Below are positions 53,676 through 61,477 of a DNA stretch of 64,000 nucleotides, piece after piece (position 1 is the stretch's first letter; every line of letters begins with the position of its first letter). The DNA is taken from NCBI GenBank assembly GCA_013816845.1, contig JACDDU010000004.1, positions 62,001-126,000 on the forward strand, given 5' to 3'. The notes below the pieces were generated by a model. It had not been told where the DNA came from, searched no databases, and saw only the letters and a program-made list of their open reading frames with translations. The position numbers and the translations under genes were made by a program. The stretch is from Gammaproteobacteria bacterium (GTDB lineage: Bacteria; Pseudomonadota; Gammaproteobacteria; DSM-16500).

Positions 53676-54899
53676 ATGCTTATGTCTAAACCATACGATG
53701 TCCTTTGGGTAAACGTTCTTTTAGCACCCTGTGAACAAGGTTATGAGTTAATGGAAAAAAGTGCAATTGCAGTCAAAGACGGCAAAATTGCTTGGTTAGG
53801 CGTTTTGCAAGAGGATGCAGAAACGCTTGCTGATCAAATTGTTGATGGCACAGGATGTTGCATTACGCCAGGATTTATCGATTGTCATACGCATTTGGTT
53901 TACGCTTCAAATCGGGCTCATGAATTCGAATTGCGCTTAAAAGGTACGACTTATGAAGCCATTTCATTGCAAGGCGGCGGGATTTTGTCAACCGTGAATG
54001 CCACCCGCGCTGCTTCTGAAGAGCAACTTTTTGCTGAAAGCTTACCCCGAGCCAAGAATATGTTAGAAACGGGTACCACTACACTTGAAATAAAATCCGG
54101 TTACGGTTTGGATCTTTCTTCCGAACTAAAAATATTACGCATTGCTAAATTAATTGGCGAAGCCCTACCATTGACGGTGGTTAAAACTTTTTTAGGTGCA
54201 CACGCTATTCCTCCAGAATTTCGTAATAACGCTGATGATTATATTCAATTGGTTTGCGAGGAAATGATTCCCCAAGTTGCGCAAGAAAAATTAGCCGATA
54301 CAGTTGATGTTTTTTGCGAACGCATTGCTTTTTCTCCTGCGCAGTGTGAAAAAGTTTTTATTGCAGCAAGACGCTATGATTTAAAAGTTAAATGCCACGC
54401 GGATCAACTTTCAAATATGGGTGCGTCTATTCTTGCTGCCGAATATGGTGCATTGTCTGTAGATCATTTAGAGTATCTAACGCCCGAACAAATTCCAATT
54501 TTAGTAAAAAATAATACCGTTGCTGTTTTACTACCGGGTGCATTCTATTACTTACAAGAAAAACAATTACCACCTATTGCAGCCTTACGAGAAAATCGCG
54601 TCCCTATGGCAATTGCCACCGATTGCAATCCGGGTACGTCGCCAGTCGTATCTTTACTTTTGATTTTAAATATGGCTTGCACGTTATTTAATTTGACGCC
54701 GGAAGAAGCGCTAATGGGTGTCACGATGAATGCAGCGAAAGCTTTGGGACTTGAAGAGACTCATGGTTCGCTTAGTGTAGGTAAAGTTGCAGATTTTATT
54801 GTATGGAGAATTAAACATCCTGCAGAGCTTGCTTATTATGTAGGATTCAATCCGATGTATCAGTTAGTGATCGGTGGTAAGGTTGTGATGGAAAGATAA
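53676..54899 (+). CDS. hutI: Imidazolonepropionase
   Basis: A 407-residue amidohydrolase producing formimidoylglutamate. Metal site in DCHTHLVYASNRAHEFELR, a further His in KCHADQLSNMG, and the Asp in ATDCNPGTSP. Divergent to the other hut genes. Start may be ATG 53676 or ATG 53682; AGAAAGG lies 4 or 10 bases upstream. Confidence 0.95.
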   Translation: MLMSKPYDVLWVNVLLAPCEQGYELMEKSAIAVKDGKIAWLGVLQEDAETLADQIVDGTGCCITPGFIDCHTHLVYASNRAHEFELRLKGTTYEAISLQGGGILSTVNATRAASEEQLFAESLPRAKNMLETGTTTLEIKSGYGLDLSSELKILRIAKLIGEALPLTVVKTFLGAHAIPPEFRNNADDYIQLVCEEMIPQVAQEKLADTVDVFCERIAFSPAQCEKVFIAARRYDLKVKCHADQLSNMGASILAAEYGALSVDHLEYLTPEQIPILVKNNTVAVLLPGAFYYLQEKQLPPIAALRENRVPMAIATDCNPGTSPVVSLLLILNMACTLFNLTPEEALMGVTMNAAKALGLEETHGSLSVGKVADFIVWRIKHPAELAYYVGFNPMYQLVIGGKVVMER

Positions 54900-54955
54900 A
54901 AATAAATTCCACCTTGCTTTAAAACACTTTAGTTCATACTAGCATTTAAGCGCAA

Positions 54956-55019
54956 ATTGCTTTCTACGCTGTTAGCAGGGGAGGCTCAACTTTTCCCTGC
55001 TATGCAGCGCAGTAGCAAT
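54956..55019. repeat. Long imperfect inverted repeat between hutI and phhB
   Basis: Two arms of 25 bases (54956-54980 and 54995-55019) pair at most positions around a 14-base centre, with ATTGCT and TAGCAGGG perfect at the two ends. No T run follows, so it does not look like a simple terminator. Related words occur at 41588-41621. Confidence 0.6.
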
Positions 55020-55026
55020 AAGTTTT

Positions 55027-55365
55027 CTAATTTGAAGCCTCTAATGCATCTACCTTTGCAGCACAAATAAAATCATTCTTCGTTAATCCATCTACAGCAT
55101 GTGTAGTATATTTCACGACGCAATAATTAAATCCAACCATGAGATCGGGATGATGATTCTCTTGATTAGCAATCCAAGCAATCGCATTAACAAAAGCCAT
55201 GGTTTTGTAAAAACCTTTAAAGGTAAAACGTTGAGTAAGGGATTTTTTATCATCACTGACCGTCCACCCTTTAATTTCTTGCATGAATTGTTTTATTTCC
55301 AACTCTGTCAAAGCGGGGATGCCCCCTTCACAGCCGACACAACGGATTGTGCGAAGTTCACTCAT
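55027..55365 (-). CDS. phhB: Pterin-4a-carbinolamine dehydratase
   Basis: A 112-residue enzyme regenerating the pterin cofactor of phenylalanine hydroxylase. Family pattern GWTVSDDKKSLTQRFTFKGF and NQENHHPDLMVGFN (active-site HH). GAGGAG lies 7 bases before the ATG. Downstream of phhA on the same strand, but separated by 72 bases with a hairpin. Confidence 0.94.
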   Translation of the reverse strand: MSELRTIRCVGCEGGIPALTELEIKQFMQEIKGWTVSDDKKSLTQRFTFKGFYKTMAFVNAIAWIANQENHHPDLMVGFNYCVVKYTTHAVDGLTKNDFICAAKVDALEASN

Positions 55366-55386
55366 TGTTAGCTCCTCAATATGAAC

Positions 55387-55411
55387 AAGGCCTGCAAAAA
55401 ATGCAGGCCTT
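55387..55411 (-). terminator. Strong hairpin between phhA and phhB
   Basis: AAGGCCTGCA, 5-base A loop, TGCAGGCCTT: perfect 10-bp stem. On the transcribed strand no T run follows, so it may pause, stabilise or attenuate the phhA-phhB transcript instead of ending it. Confidence 0.5.
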
Positions 55412-55437
55412 ATCTAGATCAATAAAATTAGTGGTGG

Positions 55438-56235
55438 TTAAGCAGTTGCTGTTGCATAAAGCGGTGCATGCATGCCCAAGGTTCGTGCTTCATGAATCAA
55501 TTTAATTAAATCCATTTGCATTAATTCAAAGAGCACATTGAAATCATCAATTACATAATACACGGGTTGCATGATGTCAATTCGATAAGGAGTGCGCAAT
55601 ACTTCAAGCGGCTCAAACGGTTTACGTTTGGCATCGGGATTATCCAAAGCATAAGGCGTTTCACCCATAGAGGATAAAATACCGCCCCCGTAAATTCGTA
55701 AGCCTTCAGTTTGTTTAATTAACCCAAACTCAATTGTAAACCAATATAATTTAGCCAGCATGACCCGATCAGCATGCGAAACTGATAATCCAAGTTTGCC
55801 ATACTCATAGGTAAAATCAGCATAAGCTTTATTAGTTAAAAGTGGGCAATGTCCAAAAACTTCGTGGAAGATGTCTGGTTCTTTTAAGTAATTTAATTCT
55901 TCGCGTTTACGAATGAAAGTTGCAGCAGGAAATTTTTTATTAGCGAGTAATTCAAAAAATTTATCAAAAGGGATCAACGCTGGAACAGGTTCTAGCGTCC
56001 AGCCTGTTGTCTTTTGCAAAATCGCAGACACTTCATTACATTGTGGAATCTTATCATGATGAAAATTGAGTAACTCAAGGCCTTGCATATATTCTTTGCA
56101 GGCTCGATTTTGTAAAATAGGCATTTGGCGAGTTATGAGTTCATGCCATATGGCATTTTCATCATCGGTATAAGCGACATTTCCATGACTGTCGGTCGCT
56201 TTTGCTACGTATTGAGATGCTTTTTTTTTGTCCAT
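55438..56235 (-). CDS. phhA: Phenylalanine 4-monooxygenase
   Basis: A 265-residue non-heme iron enzyme making tyrosine from phenylalanine with tetrahydropterin. Iron ligands His124 and His129 (FHEVFGH) and Glu169 (YWFTIEFG). Bacterial-length catalytic domain, without the regulatory domain of the animal enzyme. It lies 34 bp after hmgA and begins the chain Phe to Tyr to homogentisate. Confidence 0.95.
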   Translation of the reverse strand: MDKKKASQYVAKATDSHGNVAYTDDENAIWHELITRQMPILQNRACKEYMQGLELLNFHHDKIPQCNEVSAILQKTTGWTLEPVPALIPFDKFFELLANKKFPAATFIRKREELNYLKEPDIFHEVFGHCPLLTNKAYADFTYEYGKLGLSVSHADRVMLAKLYWFTIEFGLIKQTEGLRIYGGGILSSMGETPYALDNPDAKRKPFEPLEVLRTPYRIDIMQPVYYVIDDFNVLFELMQMDLIKLIHEARTLGMHAPLYATATA

Positions 56236-56269
56236 ACCGTGCGGCCTTTTTTGTATTTATTAATATATA

Positions 56270-57565
56270 TTACCCTTTTTCAAGACAAAAATTAGATTTT
56301 AAATCTTCCCAACAAGATAGGTAATTTTTTTGACGGAAGGGGGCATTTAAGGCTTGACTGGTTAGTTGAAAAACATGCCGTGATTCAAACATAAATGCTA
56401 ATGTATCATCATAATATTCCGGACTTAAATCACGCTGCACGGCTTGCTCATAGGCTGCAGTATCAGGCCCATGTGCTGACATACAGTTATGCAAACTAGC
56501 GCCTCCTGGGATGAATCCGTTTTGTTTTGCATCGTAAACGCCTTTAATAAGCCCCATGAATTCACTCATTATATTACGGTGATAATACGGTGGACGGAAA
56601 GTCGCTTCAGCCACCATCCATCGGGGTGGAAAAATAACAAAATCCACATTTGCAATGCCCTGATGCGCAGAGGGTGAGGTAAGGACAGTGAAAATAGAAG
56701 GATCGGGGTGATCATAACTGACGGTATTCACCGTATTAAATAAGCTGAGTTGATATTTATAAGGTGCATACGTACCATGCCAAGCAACTACGTCCATGGG
56801 GGCATGATTAATTTTAGCTTGCCATAAGTGACCTTGAAATTTAGCAAGTAATGTAAATTGTCCGATCCGATCTTCGTAATAAGCATAGGGAATTTGGAAA
56901 TCACGCGGATTCGCGAGTGCATTCGCCCCCAGGGTTCCCAACTCCGGTAGTCGAAAGGGTAAGCCATAATTTTCGCAAACGTAACCGCGCGCATGAGGAT
57001 TGAGTAAGTGGGCTTGAAATTTAATACCCCGCGGAATCACAATAATTTCGCCTGGGGAAACTTTTAAATGTCCCAATTCAGTTTTAAATAAAATTGCACC
57101 TTCAACCGGTACAATAAGCATTTCACCATCAGCATTATAAAAAAAAGTATTTTCCATAGATTGCGTTGCGCAATATAAATGAATGGCACAACCTGTTTGC
57201 ATTTCAATTGAGCCATTGCCGCCCAGGGTGAATAACCCCTCAATGAAATTACACTCGGCCTGCTCAGGCAATGGATTCCAACGCATTTGAGTGGGTGGCG
57301 TTATTTCTTTTGAAAAAGGTGGTCCTGCTAAATAAGAATGGGATACACGTTCGAATTCTTGATGGAGCACAGAGGGTCTTATTCGGTAAAGCCAACTTTT
57401 CAAATTAGTATGTCGGGGAGAAGTAAAAGCGCTTCCCGAAAGTTGTTCTGCAAACAATCCGAAAGGAACTTTTTGTGGTGAGTTACGTCCTCTCACTAAA
57501 GCGCCAGCTAAAGCTTCCGTTTCAAAGTAGTTGCCTAAACCTTGTTGATAATCAAGTTCAGTCAC
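56270..57565 (-). CDS. hmgA: Homogentisate 1,2-dioxygenase
   Basis: A 431-residue iron dioxygenase opening the homogentisate ring to maleylacetoacetate. Family blocks EALAGALVRGRNSPQK, GHLWQAKINHAPMDVVAWHG and YYHRNIMSEFMGLI (metal region HRNxxSEFMGLI) are clear. Start is GTG with GAGGA 6 bases upstream. Loss of this step causes pyomelanin in other bacteria. Confidence 0.95.
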   Translation of the reverse strand: MTELDYQQGLGNYFETEALAGALVRGRNSPQKVPFGLFAEQLSGSAFTSPRHTNLKSWLYRIRPSVLHQEFERVSHSYLAGPPFSKEITPPTQMRWNPLPEQAECNFIEGLFTLGGNGSIEMQTGCAIHLYCATQSMENTFFYNADGEMLIVPVEGAILFKTELGHLKVSPGEIIVIPRGIKFQAHLLNPHARGYVCENYGLPFRLPELGTLGANALANPRDFQIPYAYYEDRIGQFTLLAKFQGHLWQAKINHAPMDVVAWHGTYAPYKYQLSLFNTVNTVSYDHPDPSIFTVLTSPSAHQGIANVDFVIFPPRWMVAEATFRPPYYHRNIMSEFMGLIKGVYDAKQNGFIPGGASLHNCMSAHGPDTAAYEQAVQRDLSPEYYDDTLAFMFESRHVFQLTSQALNAPFRQKNYLSCWEDLKSNFCLEKG

Positions 57566-57575
57566 AAAATATCCT

Positions 57576-58670
57576 CTACATTATATGATGGAAAGCACGT
57601 AAAAATCGTTCATTCTGTTCTTGAGTGCCAATGGTAATGCGAATATGGCGAGGCATGTGGTAAGCCTGTAAGGGTCGGATAATGACACCTTCTAATAAGA
57701 ATTTTTGATAAACAGAAAGACCATTGCCTACGTCTACGGTAATGAAATTACCAATAGATGGAATGTAGGGAATTTGATGTTGTTTGAGATAATCTTCAAT
57801 TTGTTGCATACCGGTAATATTTAATTGCAAACTTTTATTGAGATGGTCGGCATCACTTAATGCAGCACAAGCAGCTTTGATAGCGATAGAATTAACATTA
57901 AATGGAAGTCGCGCACGATTTAACATGTCGGCAATCTCAGGTGATGAAACGCTATAGCCTAGACGGAGGGCAGCAAGTCCATAGACTTTAGAGAAGGTTC
58001 GGGTGAGAACAACGTTCGGATAGTTATGAAGTAAAGCCAAAGTATTAGGGTAATCAGCAAGGGTAATATATTCACTGTAGGCTTCATCAACAACAATCAA
58101 TACATCTTGAGGCACATGATCTAGTAAATATTGAAAATCTTCTGCATTGGTATAAGTGCCCGTTGGATTATTTGGATTAACTAAGAATAATACACGAGTT
58201 TTTTCATCAATCGCCGCGACCATTTGCTTGATATTATGCCCCCAAAGCTCAGCCGGAATAACTTTCGCACTCACACCATAACTCTGTAATAAAATGGGAA
58301 TGGTTAAAAAAGCATATTCAGAGATTATAGCGGTATCACCTTTATGCAAATAAGCCTTCACAATTAATTCAAGAATATTTTCTGAGCCATTGCCAACCGT
58401 AATTTGGTTGGATTGTATTTCAAGTCGTTGTGCTAAAACATTTTTTAAATCGTAACAACTTCCGTCAGGATAGATGTGTGCATCACGCAGCGCTGCTTGC
58501 ATGGCTTGAATCGCTAACGAAGAAGCCCCGAGGGGATTTTCGTTACTTGCTAATTTGATAGAAGAAGTAATTCCAAGTTCCCGCTCTAATTCTTCGATGG
58601 GTTTGCCCGGTTGATATGGGATTAAATTTTGTAAACTGCTATTGGCTAGGTGGCGAAAATCAATTCTCAT
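57576..58670 (-). CDS. HisC-like aminotransferase, probably aromatic amino-acid transaminase
   Basis: A 364-residue PLP fold-I aminotransferase of the histidinol-phosphate type (LKLASNENPLGASS, with PLP Lys in TRTFSKVYGLAALRLGY). It lies between maiA and hmgA inside the tyrosine cluster, so its probable job is making 4-hydroxyphenylpyruvate from tyrosine. HisC-family enzymes with this activity are known. ATG 58670 has AAGGA 7 bases upstream; the reading from 58754 runs into maiA. Confidence 0.85.
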   Translation of the reverse strand: MRIDFRHLANSSLQNLIPYQPGKPIEELERELGITSSIKLASNENPLGASSLAIQAMQAALRDAHIYPDGSCYDLKNVLAQRLEIQSNQITVGNGSENILELIVKAYLHKGDTAIISEYAFLTIPILLQSYGVSAKVIPAELWGHNIKQMVAAIDEKTRVLFLVNPNNPTGTYTNAEDFQYLLDHVPQDVLIVVDEAYSEYITLADYPNTLALLHNYPNVVLTRTFSKVYGLAALRLGYSVSSPEIADMLNRARLPFNVNSIAIKAACAALSDADHLNKSLQLNITGMQQIEDYLKQHQIPYIPSIGNFITVDVGNGLSVYQKFLLEGVIIRPLQAYHMPRHIRITIGTQEQNERFLRAFHHIM

Positions 58671-58689
58671 AGCCGTTTCCTTTTTAATT

Positions 58690-59343
58690 TTATGCTGCAG
58701 CATCGGTAGGGAATGCTTCTTGAAATGCAGGATAAGTTTGACAGTGCGTATCAATTTTCATAAGGGTGGAAAATGAACTTAAGTCGCAATGGAATCGTCT
58801 TGCATTATACATTTGCGGAACAAGACAAACATCAGCAAGCGTTGGGGTATCACCAAAACAAAATTTAGATTGGTGTGTTGGTGCATTCAGCATTTTTTCA
58901 AGCCCACTAAATGTTTTGTTAATCCAATGGTGGTACCACACTTGTTTTTGTTCTTCTGTAATATGAAATTCCTGCGTTAAATAATGAAGAACGCGCAAGT
59001 TATTAAGGGGATGCGTATCAGCAACAATGGCAAGTGCAAACGAGCGAATTTGGGATTTTAAATCGAGATCAACTGGCAATAAAGGTGGTTGGGGGAATTT
59101 TTCCTCTAAGTATTCAATAATCGCAAGCGATTGACTCAAAGTGAATTCTCCGTCTTGCAAAGTCGGCACTAACGTTTGTGGATTAATCGCTGCATAGTGC
59201 GGAGAATTTTGTTCACCGCCATTTTTTAATAAATGGATAGGTATGCATTCATAAGAAAGCGCTTTTAAATTAAGGGCAATTCTCACTCGAAAACAGGCGG
59301 TAGAACGAAAATAATCGAATAATTTAAGCATTTCCATTATCAT
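58690..59343 (-). CDS. maiA: Maleylacetoacetate isomerase
   Basis: A 217-residue zeta-class GST converting maleylacetoacetate to fumarylacetoacetate. The N-terminal motif is LFDYFRSTACFRVRIALN (with the Ser and Cys of the SSCxWRVRIAL motif largely kept), then NPQTLVPTL. It overlaps the fahA stop by 4 bases (ATGA). The start could also be an in-frame ATG 2 or 4 codons further on. Confidence 0.93.
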   Translation of the reverse strand: MIMEMLKLFDYFRSTACFRVRIALNLKALSYECIPIHLLKNGGEQNSPHYAAINPQTLVPTLQDGEFTLSQSLAIIEYLEEKFPQPPLLPVDLDLKSQIRSFALAIVADTHPLNNLRVLHYLTQEFHITEEQKQVWYHHWINKTFSGLEKMLNAPTHQSKFCFGDTPTLADVCLVPQMYNARRFHCDLSSFSTLMKIDTHCQTYPAFQEAFPTDAAA

Positions 59344-60323
59344 TTTTCTCCAACGATACGTTGATCAATTGATCCAAAAATTGAATGGTTACGCGTATCA
59401 AACATCTCTATACGAATGTGATCGCCGACGCGCATAAATGGTGTTTTGGGTTGCCCCTCTGCAATGGTTTCAAGCATGCGTTGTTCGGCAATACATGATG
59501 AGCCGCGGGAGCGATCATAATTAGAAACGGTGCCTGACCCAATAATGGTTCCGGCACTCAGTCTCCTTGTTTTAGCAGCGTGCGCAACTAACCGCGGGAA
59601 ATCAAAAGTCATATCGCACCCGGCTTGCGGTTGCCCAAATAAATTGCCATTCAAATGACTCACAAGCGGTAAGTTAATTTTCCTACCATCCCAATCGGGC
59701 ATAAGCTCATCAGTTGTTACTGCGACGGGAGAAAATGCACTTGAAGGTTTGCTATGAAAAAATCCGAAACCTTTGGCCAATTCATTAGGAATTAAATTAC
59801 GTAGCGAAATATCATTGACTAACATCAAAAGACAAATTGATTTTTCTGCTTCACTTTCATCCGCTCCTAGATCGACATCAGTCGTAATAACGGCTACTTC
59901 CCCTTCGAAATCTAATCCCCAAGCTTCGTCGTGTAACACAATATCATCATGGGGACCCAGGAAAGTATCCGAACCACCTTGATACATAAGTGGATCATGC
60001 CAAAAATTATCTGGCATCGTTGCACCGCGGGCTTTGCGAACCAATTCAACATGGTTAACATAAGCACTGCCATCAACCCATTGGTAGGCGCGGGGCAATG
60101 GAGAGGCGAGTTCTTTGGGTTGAAAAGGAAGGGTATCTTTCCATTCACCTGCGTTTAAAGCATCGTAACGCGCTGCTAACTTACTTTGACACTGCTGCCA
60201 GTGATCGAGTGCGAATTGCATCGTCGCAGCAATATCTGTAGCTAGACAAGCGAGAGCTAAATCTTTGCTGACCACAACTAGTTGACCATCACGATTTTTA
60301 CCTTTTAGCGTCGCTAATTTCAT
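59340..60323 (-). CDS. fahA: Fumarylacetoacetase
   Basis: A 327-residue hydrolase giving fumarate and acetoacetate. Metal-binding residues fall in WGLDFEGEVAVIT and LLMLVNDISLRN, and SAGTIIGSGTVSN is the C-terminal family block. It is the short form of the enzyme (about 330 residues) found in many gammaproteobacteria, not the 420-residue animal type. It overlaps hpd and maiA by 4 bases each. Confidence 0.92.
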   Translation of the reverse strand: MKLATLKGKNRDGQLVVVSKDLALACLATDIAATMQFALDHWQQCQSKLAARYDALNAGEWKDTLPFQPKELASPLPRAYQWVDGSAYVNHVELVRKARGATMPDNFWHDPLMYQGGSDTFLGPHDDIVLHDEAWGLDFEGEVAVITTDVDLGADESEAEKSICLLMLVNDISLRNLIPNELAKGFGFFHSKPSSAFSPVAVTTDELMPDWDGRKINLPLVSHLNGNLFGQPQAGCDMTFDFPRLVAHAAKTRRLSAGTIIGSGTVSNYDRSRGSSCIAEQRMLETIAEGQPKTPFMRVGDHIRIEMFDTRNHSIFGSIDQRIVGEK

Positions 60324-61387
60324 GCTTTTACCTCTTGAAGCACACCACGTCGAATTTGATCGAGTTCAATTGATTCAAATAAAGCGCGAAAGTTCCCTTC
60401 ACCAAATCCCTCATCACCTTTACGTTGAATGATTTCGAAAAAGACGGGTCCTAACATATTTTGCGTAAAAATTTGTAATAATATTTTTCTTTCATCTGTC
60501 GTATTGCCATCAATTAAAATACGATTTGCTTTTAATGCCTCCAGAGGTTCACCATGATCGGGTAAACGTTTTTCGATTAAATCGTAGTAAGTATCTGGCG
60601 TATCCAAAAAGGCCAAGCCATGTTGATGCAAGGTTTGAACGCTCTCATAAATATTATCGGTACCTAAAGCGATATGTTGGATGCCTTCCCCATTAAAATC
60701 TTTTAAAAATTCTTCAATTTGGGATTGATCATCAGAAGATTCATTTAAAGGAATACGAATTTTTCCGCAGGGACTGGTCATTGCTTTACTTTTTAAACCG
60801 GTTAAACGACCTTCAATATCAAAATATCGAACTTCATAAAAATTAAATAAACGTGTATAAAAGTCAGCACAAGTTGTCATATTACCGCGATGAAGATTGT
60901 GTGTAACATGATCGATATAAGTCAAGCCGGCTGAAGCGACTTGTAAATTTTGTGAAGGTCGGAAAGAAAATTGTTGCGCATAATTAGGTACGCCGTGATG
61001 CTGATCAACAAAATAGATAAGACTGCCTCCTACACCATAAATAGCAGGTGCATTATATACTTTGATTTCACCTTCCTGAGGCTCGTAGGGAGTTGCACCC
61101 TGTTCAAGTACATATTGGAAAGCTTTGAGCGCATCATCGACTCGAAAACCCATTGCGGTTACACACGGACCATGTTCTTTGGCAAAAGGTCGGGCCATAC
61201 TATTTTCAGTTAAGTTAACAAGAAACCGAATATCATTTTGTTGGTAAAGTGTTATTGGGTGCGTTTTATGTTTCCCATGTTCTGAAAATCCCATCGATTT
61301 AAATTGTGCTTCGAGAAGCGTGGGTTGATGGGTTGAAAATTCAAGAAATTCAAAGCCCTTTAAACCTGCTGGATTGCGCATACTCAT
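60320..61387 (-). CDS. hpd: 4-hydroxyphenylpyruvate dioxygenase
   Basis: A 355-residue iron dioxygenase making homogentisate. The three iron ligands lie in DHVTHNL, GIQHIALGTDNI and FFEIIQRKG. In Legionella the homologue (legiolysin, Lly) gives the brown pigment and helps reduce iron. It is the first gene of the cluster: hpd-fahA-maiA-aminotransferase-hmgA-phhA-phhB. The order places pathway entry (phhA) last. Confidence 0.95.
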   Translation of the reverse strand: MSMRNPAGLKGFEFLEFSTHQPTLLEAQFKSMGFSEHGKHKTHPITLYQQNDIRFLVNLTENSMARPFAKEHGPCVTAMGFRVDDALKAFQYVLEQGATPYEPQEGEIKVYNAPAIYGVGGSLIYFVDQHHGVPNYAQQFSFRPSQNLQVASAGLTYIDHVTHNLHRGNMTTCADFYTRLFNFYEVRYFDIEGRLTGLKSKAMTSPCGKIRIPLNESSDDQSQIEEFLKDFNGEGIQHIALGTDNIYESVQTLHQHGLAFLDTPDTYYDLIEKRLPDHGEPLEALKANRILIDGNTTDERKILLQIFTQNMLGPVFFEIIQRKGDEGFGEGNFRALFESIELDQIRRGVLQEVKA

Positions 61388-61477
61388 AGTTGTTCACTCC
61401 TTTTTTCCATTATTAAGGATTTTAGGTCTTAGGGTGAGTAATGTCCAAGAGATTTCTTAAGCTAGAAATTCTGGGTG

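Noticed and set aside
57576-58754. Histidinol-phosphate aminotransferase of histidine synthesis
   Set aside because: Its position inside the homogentisate cluster, with coupling to maiA and hmgA, points to an aromatic transaminase.
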